DNA of 64,000 bases. Source: Anaeramoeba flamelloides. Its lineage: Eukaryota; Metamonada; Anaeramoebidae. The notes under the pieces were generated by a model. It did no database searches and was not told the origin of the DNA. It saw only the letters and a list, made by a program, of their open reading frames with translations. Below are positions 1-13,600 of this stretch, in pieces (positions within the stretch are counted from its first letter, which is position 1; every line of letters starts with the position of its first letter). Position numbers and translations under genes: made by a program. The stretch spans positions 19,840,001-19,904,000 of the forward strand of contig JANTQA010000047.1 of assembly GCA_027625915.1 (NCBI GenBank), given 5' to 3'.

Positions 1-330
1 AAAAAAATTGGTTTTTTTTTTTTTTTTTTTATTGTTGAAGAAGTGTAAATTACACTCTGGATACCCTTTACTTAAATTCCCTTTCAGAATTTAAGCGTAA
101 AATCATAGATTTCACGATTATTATTTAATGAAAATAGTTTCAAACTGTTTGTTTTAAATTGATTCATTAAGATTTTTTTTTTTTTTTTAATTTGTTATGA
201 AATATTAATCTATCTTTTTCATAGGAAGGATAGACCCAGAAAAAATGATCAATATTTTCAATAATTTCTTGTTTTAATAAAGAGATCTAAATATTTGAAC
301 AACTATAGATCAAATGAAATAGGTTACTTT
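1..330 (-). mobile_element. LINE 3'-end fragment (copy 1), poly-A at the left edge
   Basis: Read on the minus strand, this stretch matches the 3' end of the LINE at about 56180-57365 almost base for base. The match covers the segment encoding the C-terminal H-F-L-W-x-C zinc-binding-like region, the terminal frame ending in R-T-R-V, a short 3' UTR with the hairpin GTGTA...TACAC, and then a poly-A run, seen here as T at 12-30. The copy is 5'-truncated, as usual for target-primed reverse transcription, and similarity fades near 300-330. The minus-strand reading frame is disrupted. This is a non-LTR retrotransposon remnant; the clade cannot be assigned without the RT domain. Confidence 0.8.
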
Positions 331-429
331 ATTAAGTTTTGATTTAGAACTTTATAGATGGTTTGAATCTATAAAATGCTCAGCTTTGAAGAATAAGATT
401 TTGTTTTCGAAATTTTCAAAATTGAGTTG

Positions 430-439
430 CTTTTTTTTT

Positions 440-483
<44 letters not shown>

Positions 484-835
484 AAGTTTCCCAAATCTTT
501 TTTTCGCAAAATCCCAGTACAAGATACCGACCCGACAGCAAAAACCCAGTCCAGGTAACGACTCGACAGATTATACGGAAAGTCCAATTTGGCTCACTTT
601 GGTTGGCTTCAGATCGCATTCGTTGGATTCAGTTCTCTACAGTTGCATAAGTCCAGCTCAATTCATTTTAGATCTGATCATTAACAAGTTTGGTTAGGTT
701 AGTCATGACCAATTCCACCAATTCTTATAATGATTTTTTATTCCTTGAACCTCTCCAAGCACCTAAAAAAACAAAAAGAGAAGGAGGAGGAACCCAAACA
801 ACTTAAAAAGGGAAATTTGGAAAAGGTAAAAAGTT
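430..835 (-). other. GC-richer insert with a long poly-A (minus strand)
   Basis: A run of about 45 T (434-480) is followed by roughly 350 bases that are clearly less AT-rich than everything around them. They contain near-repeated GACCCGACAG / GACTCGACAG words. On the minus strand the segment would end in poly-A, as an inserted retrocopy or SINE does. No tRNA A/B boxes and no recognisable protein are seen. Short frames here are mostly poly-Lys or poly-Phe from the homopolymer. The origin is unknown. Confidence 0.35.
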
Positions 836-1349
836 TAAAAAATAAAAAATTGATTTTTTGAGCTTTAGCATATTCATGATACTTGTGAATATAATCATTT
901 TTATAATGCTTATTCAAAAAACAATTTGAAAATAAGTATGTTCTTTGAAGCCCAATAATCTTTTTCTGAAGGGGCTTTTTACCATAGAAGTTTCTACAAT
1001 TAAAAGTATTTTGTAATTGAAAAATGTTTATATATCTCTAACAACTTGTATTAATATGGGTTGCTTGAATTTGTTAAAAAAAAGTTTTTTTTATTTTTTA
1101 TTTATTTATTTTTATATAACTTTTCAATCCCAAAAGTTTCAATTGATAAAATCCAATAAATACTCTATTCAACTAAATAATTATATTTCCAATATATTCT
1201 TTTTTTTTTATTTTCATAAAAATCGCAAATAAGATATCAGAATAATTTGAATTAAAAATTCAAAACTTTAAAATTAATTAATAATCATTTAATTTATTTT
1301 TATATTTCTAATGTTTTAATATTATATTATTTTCCATAATCCTAATTAG

Positions 1350-4104
1350 TGAGATATCCAGATAATTTTTTTTTACTCAGAGGGTAAGTATTTATCATAA
1401 TTTTTTCCAATTGCATTTTTCAATCTATACTAAATTTATCATTAATCGAATTTTTGTTTTATTTTTTCTCATTCTCCAATATAGAAATCATGAAAGTAAA
1501 CAAGTTTCCAAAATGTATGGTTTTTATGATGAATGTATCAAAAAATATGGTAGTGCAAGTGTGTGGAAAACTTACTGTAATCTTTTCGAATATCTACCAA
1601 TAACTGCAATAATCGATAATCAAGTAATATATTTATTTCATTTTTTATTTTTTTTTTAATTTAAATAAAAGTATTTTGGGATATTTAAACTATTTTTCAG
1701 TCAAAGGTGACCCAGTTGTAATGGGTGAATTACATATGTTAAAAGGGTTTGCATAGATATTAGAAGAAAAATTTTATTTTGGAAATTTCACATTTTGAAT
1801 TTTTTTTTTACATTTTTGTTTTGGTTTTTCGATTTTTTTTTAAAACCTAATTAAGTAGCAAAAATTTTTTTATTGCAAGATCAATGGTCACTGGGTAAAA
1901 ACGTGTTATTCTATTGTTATTGAAACTGTGAAAATGATTGTAGAGAAATCATATTGATTTCTTTTGGAATATCATCCAATCTTTGATCATGATATTTGTT
2001 TAATAAATGTGAAAATTTTTCACTTCATTTTCATTTCCTTTTTCAAATAGAGACCACAAATACCAACCTACTTCGTTTGGGGACTTGATTTGTAAAAGAA
2101 AAGTATGAAAAATGAAGTGAAAATTGTTTCCTATTTATTATTCAAATACCAGTTGAAGTTTAAAACGAACATCGTTGTTTTTCTCAATAGGGTACTAAGA
2201 ATTTGAGTTTTTCAATTTTTTTGAAAATTTCTTGATTAATTAGTTTTCTTTCAGACATATATCAACAATTCTCTGATGTTTATTATTCTGCTTATTTCTT
2301 ATTTGTTCTTCAAAGGGTCTATTATATAAAATAATTGATATTTGAAAAAAATGTTTTTTTTTGGATACTTTGACTGAAACAAAGTTTATATATATATAAT
2401 AGAATTATCCTTTTTATAAAGCCGATATGTGATATCTGACAACCCAAATTTTTTTTATTTTATTTTTTTTTTTTTTCAGAAAAACAATTTTTTAAAATAT
2501 CAATGAAATATCCGAATACTTTTACAAAATCTTTTGAAATTGAACTCTTTTTTATGTTTTTTTAGTTTTGATATCGGTTAATCATAAAACAAATCAGTTA
2601 CAAAGAAAACAGAAAAGAAAAAAAAACAATATTTTCAATTTTTATACACAATTTTATTCTTTAAAAATTACGAAAAAAATGTAAATGCTTTGAAAAAGTG
2701 TAACTCAACATGCTAGTTCACTCTTTGAAAAAAACTGATTAACACTTTTTACAAAAAGTATTACTCACTTTTTTCAGATGACTTTACTTTTATTTTTAAT
2801 GTAGTAATTTTAAATGAGTGTGTAGTAAAAAAATTTTTTTTAGAGAACAATAAAAATAGGTTGATTAAAGTTTGTGGATTGTTTTAAAGATAATTTTGAA
2901 AATTATTTCGCCACTCTTTTTTATAATGGCTCAAATTGGTTTTATATTACTTTTATTTTTAGTGAAACGGGGGTTTTAATACAAGTGAAGGTATGATGTA
3001 TCTAGAAATAGAGACGTTATGTGTACACTTGTGACGTTAGTATTGCATGAAAACAATTTATTTTTTCTATTTTAATATTTTATTCAGAATTATTATTCAG
3101 AATGTTTTATCATAATTCTTAATTTGTTTTTTTATTATTATCCAACAAAATATTCATATTAAGAGATAATTGTTGTTTATATTATTCTTTTGTTACCATT
3201 ATTATTTTCATTTTGAACTTTTAATGTTGATCTTAGTATCTGATTAATTCAAGTGGTTATACTCTTTAGTTCCCTTTTTGAGTAATTAAAAAAATCCAAC
3301 ACATAATATAACTGAGATAAGATAACTGCTGTAAATAGTCTTAATCGAATCCCAATTGAGAATTGTGAATTGAAATTTTTTTTATATCTATCAAAAGTTT
3401 ACATGTCTTTTTTTAGAAAGACAAATAAGATTTGAATATTTAAATGAATAGATAAAAGTTTTTGGGATCTTTGTAGAACAAATATTCAGAAAAAAATTTT
3501 TTATTTAATTCTCAAAAACCAAACATAAAAAACATTTTTTTCCACAATTTTGGGGGTTGCCTTACTTAATGAAAAGTATTCACTCAAAAAAAAAAAAAAA
3601 AAAAATAATAAAAATTTTAATTTAAACATTCTGACAAACAACATTTTTTTTCTCAATTTAATTGTTCTATGATTTACTTGCTAATCTTTTTTATAATAAT
3701 AATTTGATTAGATTTTTGCAATCCATGGGGGGCTTTCACCAAATTTGAAAACAATAGAGCAAATCCAAAATCTAGACAGATTTAGGGATATCCCAAATTT
3801 TGGTTTATTATGTGATCTGATGTGGAGTGATCCTGGGGAGACAAATGGCTTTAGTGAAAATACTCGTGGGGTGGGTTGCACCTTTGGTCAAGATGTAACA
3901 AAAAAATTTTTAAAAAAAAATAACATGGAATTGATACTCAGGGCACATCAGTTACAAATGGAAGGTTATTCAATTAAACATAACAAAAAGTTAATTACCA
4001 TTTTTTCTGCTCCAAATTATCAAAGCCAATTAAATAATTTAGGTGCTTTTATGAAAATAGATGAAAACTTATCTTATTCGTTTGTCCAATTTCGTAAAAA
4101 ATAA
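1350..4104 (+). pseudogene. PP2A/PP4/PP6-like Ser/Thr phosphatase, 5' part missing or decayed
   Basis: Three exon-like blocks align with the C-terminal half of PPP-family catalytic subunits. Block 1350-1383 reads V-R-Y-P-D...L-L-R-G and ends at GTAAGT. Block 1485-1623 reads N-H-E-S-K-Q...Y-G-F-Y-D-E-C and D-N-Q, ending at GTAATA. Block 3712-4104 reads I-F-A-I-H-G-G-L-S-P, W-S-D-P, F-G-Q-D, R-A-H-Q-L-Q-M-E-G-Y and S-A-P-N-Y. Phases join exactly (RG/NHES, DNQ/IF). The metal-binding N-H-E, H-G-G and R-A-H segments are present. The earlier G-D-x-H-G and G-D-x-V-D-R-G motifs cannot be found. A weak trace (K-G-L-F-T-I-E-V near 965-1005) suggests that the exon survives without GDYVDR. The C-terminus ends F-R-K-K, lacking the methylatable D-Y-F-L tail of PP2A. 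The second intron is 2,088 nt and holds a MITE. Probably a dead or dying copy. A functional gene with an unseen 5' exon is the alternative. Confidence 0.65.
1988..2152. mobile_element. TIR element, family B (MITE), copy 1
   Basis: The right end reads ...TTATTATTCAAATACCAG, and the left end GATATTTGTTTAATAAATG is its imperfect inverse, with a core of TTCATTTTCATTTCC. It matches the better-preserved copy at 41368-41529. The element is 165 bp and has no coding capacity. It lies inside the long intron of the phosphatase remnant. Confidence 0.6.
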
Positions 4105-7100
4105 ATTGAAAATTAATTTTATTGCAAATGTAATTGAGTCATTTTTTTCAAAAATATAATTTCGATAAAAGCAAAGATGGCTTGATTTTTATTTTGAGAT
4201 TATTCACATTTTATTAATTTTTTTTTTTTAGATTTTAATAGAAAAAAAAAATTAACTATTTTAATTTAATTATTCCGAAAATTGAAAAAATAAGATTGGT
4301 TAATTCGTTATTACCATATCAAAATTTTGTATAGAAAACTTATTAAAATATTTTACAAATAAAGATAAACAAATAAAATTATTTTAGAATTTCTATTTTA
4401 TTTTTATTACAATTTACTAACTAAAAAAAAATCAAACTAATTGTTCATTACTGATAAATTCAAATAATTGTTTGAAAAATTTTTGCTTTATTTTTCATTT
4501 TGGTAATTTTTTGACTCAAGCTTTGTCTTTGGTTAACTTCAAATAAAGAGTTTATTTGGTTTAAATGGAAGAAAATTTTGTAAAATTAGTTGGCTTTCAA
4601 AATATTCTTTGTCAAAAAACTGTAATACAAGTTGAGTTAGAAGATTTAGAAAAAAAGGAAATTAAACTTAAAATTTTTTGATAAATTTTTTTGAATTTAT
4701 CATTATTAGAAACATCCACAAGAAATTTAAATGTGAAATTAAATTAATTAATTTTGATTATTTAAAGTATCTGGATGTTTTTATTATATGAAAATATCTT
4801 GAATATTTTTTTCAAATATTAAAAACTAAATTCAATATTTCGTAATCATTTAAAACAAGAAAAATAATCACAAAAATCTAATTTCACTATGTTAATAATA
4901 ATTTTGGTTAACAAATATTCTTATTATTTTTTATTTTACTAGTTTTTTATTGTTAATAATCTTTCTATCCGGTTTTTACTCCTCCTGTTTCAGGATGTAG
5001 ATAATTTTTAATTTGGTCATGCAAATGATATGTTAATTTTTAACTTTAATATTTTAATTATTTTTCTTCTTCTCTTTTTTATTTGGTAAATTTTCTTTGA
5101 TTACTCCTTTCTCACAATAAATAACTATTTTACTAGTTTTTCATTTATTTTTTCTAGTCACATAATCTGTTTCATTTGATCTCAAAATTTTATATCGATG
5201 ATAGATATAAGGTTAATGTTGACTTTTTTTAAATTGAAAAATATAAAAACTTAAAAGTTGTCAGTATCTAATCATTTGATTGATGAATATTTTTTTGGTA
5301 AATTTGTTGAAATTTACCAGTAAAATTTTTTTTTCAAAATCCTTCATTTCCGCATGTTTCAAAATTTTAGACAACTCATTTTTTTTTTCTTTTTATTTTT
5401 TTTCTTATATTTGGATCAAAATGATTATTTATAAAAACATTAATACTCGGTAATTTAAATTTTTTTTCTATTAGGTTTGGAAAAATACAATAATATATTA
5501 TTATTATTTTACTGATTTTTGATTTTTGGATCTGGGATTTCAGGTTAATCAGCTTGTAATATCAAAAAAATACAAAATTCCTTTTTTATTTGGATAAGAG
5601 AACTTGAAATATTTTTGATTTATTTACATCTTATAATTAATAAAAAATCTAACAAAAATTAGATTTTTATTTGTCTTTTCATAATTCAAGTCAAGGAATT
5701 ATGATTAACTTTAGGTGAACTTTAAAATTAAGAAAATTTTGGAAAGTTATTTTTCAATTTAAATTATTGAGGTTTGTTTTGGTCTTAAATTTGGTATAAT
5801 TGCCCTCAATTTTATAGGACTTTTACAAAAAGGAATTCTTTTAATTTTTTTTTCAAAAAAGTTTGAAAAGAAATTAAAATTAAAAATTAAAAAGTTATTT
5901 AAAAAGGATGGTATTATTGAATATTGTGTTAGTGTATTAAGAATATGATGTAAAAATGAAAATAATCTTAGTTTCAATAGTTTCTTTAAAAATTAAAAAA
6001 TCCAGTCAAAGTCAATTAGTTCAAACAAGGATTGGGATTATAATAATTTAATTTTGAAAAAAAAATCTATAAGATTAATAGTGAATATTTTTTTAATTCA
6101 TTTTAAGAATAAAATAGATTCTATTTTGGTTTAATGGTTTATTTATATTTGAATTTTTCCGTGTGTCACTGGTTCTGAGAAACTGAATTATTAAAATCCT
6201 TTCTTTAAATAAATCAATTAATTTTTTAATAATTATGAGAGTGGAATTTATACTAGTATCATAAATTTATAAACCAATTAAAAAAATTACAAATCAATAG
6301 CATTAAAAAATGATTGAGAAAAAAATATCTATTTATTGTTTTTCAGAGTAATATTTGATATAATTATATCTTATTTGACCAGTTTCATTTTTAATTTTGA
6401 ATTGGAAAACTTTTATTGGAAAGAATTTTGATTAACATATTACTTTCCATTTCTCTAGAATTTGAGATATGAATTATAATTATAATTTTCATTTAATTCA
6501 TAATTAATGTTTATCCAGAAAACCTAAATATTTTTTAAATGCTTTTTGAGAAAAAAATAGATTGATTGGTTTTGTTTTGTTTTTTTGAAAATTATTTATT
6601 TTTTGGTAAATTGAAAACTCAAAATAATTCTGAATCTGTTTGAAATTTTTCATCTAATTTAGATCGAATTATTTGTAATTTTTTTTTGATTCCGAGAAAC
6701 CAATACCTCGGATTTTCATCTTTGAAGCAATATTCTTTATTTTATAAATTGTATCATAATAATGAAATAAAAAAAGAATTTTGAAAATAAATTTAATAAA
6801 AAAATTTTTTAAATAAATATTTCCACAAGAAAATGTAATGTAGAAAGAAATCCAAGGTAATAAATTGTTTGTATCTCATCCAAATTAAGAATATCACGAA
6901 ATAAATCTTCTAATATATGATTTGGTCGATTTTTTTTTTTTTTTTCATTCTTGATTTCAACAAATTTATTTGGAAATGTGATCTTTCGTGTTTGGTCTAT
7001 TAAAAAGAAAGGATTTGTTTAAAATCAACATCTACTTGGGTCTATTTTAATAATTTCTTTCTTTGATGAATTCCAAGTATTCTCTGACACATTTCTATAT

Positions 7101-7682
7101 CCAAAATATCATTCAAAAAAACAAAAAAAATAGTTTGAAAAAAAAAAAAAAAAAAAAAAGAATTTAACTCTGATTTACTTTATTTCTTTCCACAAATAGA
7201 ACAGCATGGGATTTTGGTTTAGTTCCAAAGTTTCAAATCCATAACACTCAAAAAATCTTTTTTTAGTAAGGTTGCCACAATTTAAAATTTACAAAAATGG
7301 TATAAGGTACCGACTAGTTTAATAAAAATGTTTTTGAAATAAAAAATTATTTTTTGAAAACAAAAAGTACTTGTTTAAAATTGTTCTTTTTAAATCGAAT
7401 ATTTATAAGATGAACCAACAAATGGTAAATTTGATTTTCTATAAATTGAACAAAAAGATCCAAATAAGATTGAAAAGTTAAAAAGAGGATTATTTCCAAT
7501 ATTTGGGAGATTTAATTCAAATTAAAAACTTTCAGAGAATAATTTTATTTTTCTTTTTTTAGAAAAAAATTCACAGTTCTCCATAATTAAGAACACTAAT
7601 ATATATATATATAATCTTAGAAATCTCAAAAAAAAAAAAAATAATAAAAGTTATGATAAAAAAGATAATGAAATATCTGAAT
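4105..7682. other. Gene-free AT-rich region with dispersed repeats
   Basis: No supported coding region. About 5000-5560 is a copy of dispersed repeat H, shared with 43990-44480, 44940-45450, inverted at 50905-51240, and partly with 63415-63545. About 6420-7320 is a copy of dispersed repeat G, shared with 17160-18145 and 62130-62990. The rest is A/T homopolymer-rich spacer. Confidence 0.6.
6420..7320 (+). repeat. Dispersed repeat G, copy 1 (~0.9 kb)
   Basis: Shares long diverged blocks in the same order and orientation with 17160-18145 and 62130-62990. Examples are a TTCATTCTTGATTTCAACAA-type block, AAAGGTGATCTTTCTTGTTTGG-like words (here GTGATCTTTCGTGTTTGG), and a tail ending GGTAAA-GTACCTAC-like (here ATAAGGTACCGACTAG). 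No long inverted ends or intact protein were found. The family is unidentified. Confidence 0.55.
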
Positions 7683-10600
7683 TTAATTTTGAATAAATTC
7701 ATTTTCTAATTGATTTAAATTGTTTTCTAATTCGTACATTTTTTGTTGAAAATCAAATCTATTTTTTTTATTTTGTTGCAGAATTTTTTTTTGTTTTTCT
7801 AAAAAAGTTTTTTGTGGTTGATTAATATGAATTTTTTCTTGATTCAAATATTTTGAAGAATTATTTTTCCTAGGTAATTCTTCAAAATTGGTTAAAAAGA
7901 TTTGTTTATTATTATATTGATTATAATTATTTTGAATGTTGGCATTGGTATCATCATCATTATCGTCAGAGTTGGAGTCATCAGAATTATAATCATTTTC
8001 ATTATCAGAATCAGAATCGGAATTAAAATTATAAGGAACCTGATCACTGTTGGAATGTGAACCAAGAACAAAGCCAGAACCAGAATCATGATTATTACCA
8101 TTATTATGGTTAGTAAAATTATCATGATTAAAATCATTTTCATTTTTGTTAATATTATTTTTATTAACTGTTTTATTTGTTTTTAATTTTTCTAATAAAG
8201 ATTTTAATAAATTGTTTTGTTTGATTTGTGAATTTAAATTAATTTCAAGATTTTGATTATTTTTTTGTAATTTGAAATTTTGATTTTCTTTTTGTTTGAT
8301 TTTTTTAATATTTTTTAAATTTTTCAAATTATGGGTTTTGCTTTCATTTTTTAAATCTGAAATGGTATTTTTTAAATCGGTTATTTGATATTCTAAATTT
8401 TCATTTTTTTGAATGGTTTTTTCAAGATCTTCGATTGTTTTGAAAAGTAATTGTTTTTGTTCTTGGTTTTGTTGATATATGATTTGTGAATTTTTTTGTA
8501 ATTCTTTCAATTCATGATTTAAATTTTTATTCTTGAATTTTAAATTATTTATCATTTTTGATTGAGAATTTCCTTTATCAAAACCAAAATCATCTTCTGA
8601 TTCGGATTCAGAATATGAATAAGAACCATCGTTATCATGACCATCGTTATCATCATCAAATTTGTCGTGTTTATTAGTCTTCATAAATTTATTCTTATTT
8701 TTATTATTAGAAATTAGCTTAAATTTATTTAATACTGTTTCAAGTAAACTTACTTGATTATACAATTCTTGGTTTTCTTCAACTATTTGTTGTTTTGTTT
8801 TTTGACTGTGTTGTAAAAATTTAGAAGTATCATTCAATTCTTTTTTTGCTTTTTTTAATAAATTCATTCTTCGTTCGTTTTTGGTTTTTAAGTCATTGTT
8901 TTTTATTGTTAATTGATTAATTTCAACATTTAAGTTTTCAATTAAATTTTCAGATTCTTTTTGTTTATTAATCATTTTTTTTAATTTTTTAATTAATTCT
9001 TGTTTTTCTTGAATTATTTTAATTTTGGATTTTTTTAGTTCTTCATTGAAGAAATTATCTTTATGGAGAGTATTTTCTTTCATATTTCTGTTTCGTTGAC
9101 CCTCTCTCTTTCTCTTCCCTTTCTCTTCCCCGATTTCAATTTCAATATTTTTTCTCTTTCTTTTATTATTCTGTTTTAATTCTCTTTGATTTATATTTTT
9201 ATTATTGAAATGTCCTTCTGATTCCTCTGATTCCTCTGATTCCTCTGATTCTCTTATATTCGTTTTTTGATTTTTATTTTTTGATTTTCTGTTATTTGAG
9301 TATTGATATTTAGGTTTGGAATGGATTTTTATTTCTTTTTCCTTTTCCCTTTCTTTTTCTTTTTCTTTTTCCTTTCCCTTTTCCTTTCCCTTTTCATTTA
9401 AATTATCCTTTACCTTTAGATTTCCTTTCTTTTTCCTTCCCCTGGTATGTTTTGATTCTTCTTCGGATTCTGTGGAGTCATTTGATTCTTCTGATTCTTC
9501 TGATTCTTCTGATTCTTCTGATTCTTCTGATTCTTCTGATTCTTCTGATTCTTCTGATTCTTCTGATTCTTCTGATTCTTCTGATTCTTCTGATTCTTCT
9601 GATTCTTCTGATTCTTCCGATTCTATATTTTCTTTTCCTTTTCTTTTCTTTGATTTTCTTTTATTTGAACGTTGATATTCTGATTTAGAGTCGATTGGTA
9701 TTTCATTTTCTTTACCTTTATTTGATTTTTTTAATTTTGACTGCAATTCTTTGTTTTTCTTTTTTTCTAGATCAAGTAAATTCTGTAAATGTTTTGTTTC
9801 ATTGATAAAGTTATTTTCATTTTCGATGAGTTCTTCATTTTCATTTGAAATATTTTCTAAATGTCCCTTCATTTGGAAGGTGATATCATCGATTTCGTTT
9901 TGTTTTTCAAAAAGTTCGTCTCTTTCTTTTGATACTTGGTCAACAATTTGATGTAAATTTTCGATTTCCTTTTCCAATTCTAAATTCTCTTCTTTTAAAT
10001 TGTTAACATTTTCCAAAATATTTTGTAAATTATTTTGATTTTCTTTTTGATCATTTTCTAAAAGTTTATTATTTTTTGATTTCAATTTATTATTTTTTTC
10101 ATTTAATTTTTCAATTTCGCTTTTCATTGTTTCTAAAAGTTCAAATAATTTTTTTTGTTCATTTTTATATTGATTGTTTTCTTCATTTAATTCGTTTAGA
10201 TTTTTTTCCAAATTATTTTTTTCATCGTTAATATTTTTTAATTCTTTATTTAATTGTTCAATAGTTTTTTCATTTTTTGCAATTTCTGTTTTCATTGTTT
10301 CTAAAATTGTGATCGTTTGTTTCCCATTTTCAATATGCTTATCGTTTTTTTTATTTAATTTCTGATTATCAATTTTTAATTTTCCATTTAATTCCATCAA
10401 TTGGTTATTTTTTTCTTTCATTTGATTATTTTTTTTATTTAATTTTTCCAAATTGTTTTTCATTTCTTCCAAGATTCTTATTGTTTTTTCTTGATTTGAT
10501 TTGACAGTTCGGTATTCCCCTTCAAGCTTTTTTTTATCTTTGTCTAATCTTTCAATATTTTCTTTTAATTTTTTTTCATTAGTTTCTAAATTATCAATTT

Positions 10601-13600
10601 CTTTTTCAAATTGCTTATTTTTATTTTCTAAATTATCCTTTTCAATATTCATAATTGTTATTTCCTTTTTTATTTCCATTTTTTCTTCTTTAGTTTTTAG
10701 GTTATTTTTTTGCAGCTCTAATAGTTCATTCATTATTTTTGATTTATTTGTTAAGAAATTTTCATTTTTCTTTTTAAGGTTTTCATTTTCTTTAATTAAA
10801 TTATTTATTTTCTTTTTTGTTTTTATTTTATTTTCATTTAATTTTTCAATTTTTTCATTATTTTCTTCAACAGTTCTTTTTAATTCATTATTTTTCAGAA
10901 TAATTAGTTGATTTTTATTTTTTAAATTTTCATTATTGTTTTCTAATTCAATTTTATTTTCTTTTAAAGTGTTGTTTTCTTTTTTATGTTTTTCTAATTT
11001 TTCAATTGCTTTTTTTTGTTTTGATTTGATTTCATTATTATTTTTTGTTAATTGTTCATTATCCTTTGTTAAAGTTCCATTTCGCCTTTTGATAATTTGG
11101 TTATCTTTATTTAATTTTTCATTTTTTTCCGTAAATTCTAAAATTGTTTTTTTATTGTTATCTAATTGCTTTTCATTTTCTAAATTACTATTTTTTAATT
11201 TTTCTTCATTTAATTTTAATTCATGATTTTTTTTTAGCAATTGTTCTTTTTCCTTTAATGAACTTTGATATTTGTTAAAAATAATATCCTTTTCTTTTTC
11301 AATATTGATTCTTTTTTCTTTAATTTTTTTATTTTGTTCAATTAATTTTTTTATATTTTCCTTTGATCTTGTATCTAATTTCTTTAATTTTGATATTTCT
11401 TTTTTATCTAATTCAATGGTTTTTCTGTTTTCTTCTAATTCCTTATTGTTCTTTGATAATTTCCCATTCAATTCATTGATTTTTTTATTTTTTAATTCAA
11501 TATTTCTTTTTAATTCATTATTTTCTTTGTTTATTGTCAAATTTTTATTTTTGAGATTCTCTTTGTTTTTTATTAATACAATATTATTTTCTTTTAGGGT
11601 TTTATTTTCTTGTTTAATTTTCCTCATTTCTTCCATTGATTTGTTTTGTTTTGATTTGATTTCATTATTATTTTTTGTTAATTGTTCATTATCCTTTGTT
11701 AAAGTTCCATTTCGCCTTTTGATAATTTGGTTATCTTTATTTAATTGTTCATTTTTTTCCGTAAATTCTAAAATTGTTTTTTTATTATTCACAATTTCCT
11801 TTTCCAATTTTCCTTTATTATTATTTAATTGATTGATTTTTATTTCATTTTCAATTTTTGTATTTTTCAATTTTTTTGTTTCTATTTCATTTTCTTTGAT
11901 TTTCTTTTTATTTTTTTCATTTTCTTTTATTAGGTTTTGATTTTTTTCTTTAATAATATTATTATTCTTGATAAGTATTTGATGATTTTTTTCAATTTCA
12001 GCTTTTAGTTTTTTAATATTATTCATCTCGCTGGTTTTTTTTGTTAAACCCTTAATGACTTTTTCTTTCTCGTTTTCAATTTTTTTATTTTTTTTCATTA
12101 AATTATTTTTTTCATTATTAAAATTTATGATTTTTTCATTTAACAAATTATTTTCTTTTTTTATTTCTTCTTTTTCTTTAATTAATTTTTGATTTTGAAT
12201 TTTCAAATTTTTATTATTTTGAGAAAATGTTTGAATTTTTTTTTCAATTTCATCATTTTTTTCTTTCAAATCTAAAAGTTCATTATTGATTTTTTCTAAT
12301 TTTTTAATTGATTTTTCTTTATCATCTTCAATTTTCTTATTTTTTATTGTTAAATTGTCTTTTTCCTTTTTCAATATAATTAATTTATTCACTTGTGATT
12401 TTAAATCATTTTTATCATTTTTAGAATTTTTTAATTGTAATTCCATTTTTTCAATATTTTCTGTTAAAATTAATTTTTCCTTTTTTTCTTTATTATAATC
12501 TTCGTTTATATTTTGATTTTTTTTTTTAAGTTGCTCGTTTGCTTTTTTGAGTTCATTATCTGATATTTCTTGTGCTTGTTGTTTTTTAATAAGTTTGTCA
12601 ATCAAATTTGTAAATTTGATAATTTGATTATCTTTGTTAGTCAGTGTTTTTGTTAATTTTATATTTTCCTGTGTTATTTGCTCTGTTGATTCTTTGTAGT
12701 GTTTTTCTTTCTCTTTAAATATATTTTCTTTATTTGCAATGTCTTTTTTTAAATGATTAATTTCTTTGTTTTTTTCTATTTGTTCCAATTTTAATTTCTC
12801 ATTTTCTTTTATTAAACCATCATTGTTATTCATCACATTTGCATTATTTTCTGTTTTTTGTTGATATTCAATCATTTCAAATTCAAGTCTTTCAATTTTT
12901 TCTTCATATTCATTGTTTTGATCTTCTTTCTCTTGTAATTGTTCAATGGTGTTTTTGTTTTCTGTTTTTAATTCAGTAATTTGGTCATTTTGTTTTTCAA
13001 TTTCCTTTCTTAATTTCTTAATAGCAATACCCATTTTTTCAGATTTTTCAATATGCGATCCATTATCAATTTTGGAAATATCACTTTTAAGTTTTTTATT
13101 TAATTCAACAAGCTTTTTATTGTTGCTTTTCTCAGTTTGATATTTGTTTAGTAATTCTTCGAATTTTTTTTTTAATTCAACTGTTGATTTTAAATATTTG
13201 TCAATTTTCTCATTCAATTCTTTATTTTCCTTTTTGATCTCAATACTGCTTTGTTTTTCTGATTCAAGTTGTGTTTGGAGATGTAATATTTCGTCTCTAT
13301 TTTTAATTTCGGAGTTTTTTAATTGTTCATTTTCTTTTTTGATCATTTTTTTATCACTTATAAGCTTTTGTTTGTTATTCTCCAATTTTTCATTTTCGTT
13401 TTTCAAATTGACTAATTGTTCCTTGATTTCTTCAAGACTTTCATTGTTTTGGTTTTTTTTTGGATTATTGTTGATTTCATTTTCTTGTAATTTGTTTAAT
13501 TTTTTTATAATATCCTCATTTTCTTTCGTTAAATGTTGGACTGTTTCTTTTAATTTTTCATTTTCTTTTGAAGAAATGGTTTTATTAGTTTTATTTTGAC

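Noticed and set aside
369-619. Minus-strand frames with long poly-Lys
   Set aside because: Produced by reading the T homopolymer at 434-480. The non-homopolymer part matches nothing recognisable.
5759-5977. 72-codon minus-strand frame
   Set aside because: Phe/Ile/Asn-rich with no motif, adjacent to repeats; typical of chance frames here.
9316-9688. Plus-strand frames rich in Ser-Asp and Ile-Leu-Leu
   Set aside because: Antisense shadows of the 9-nt Ser-Glu-Glu repeat in the coiled-coil gene.
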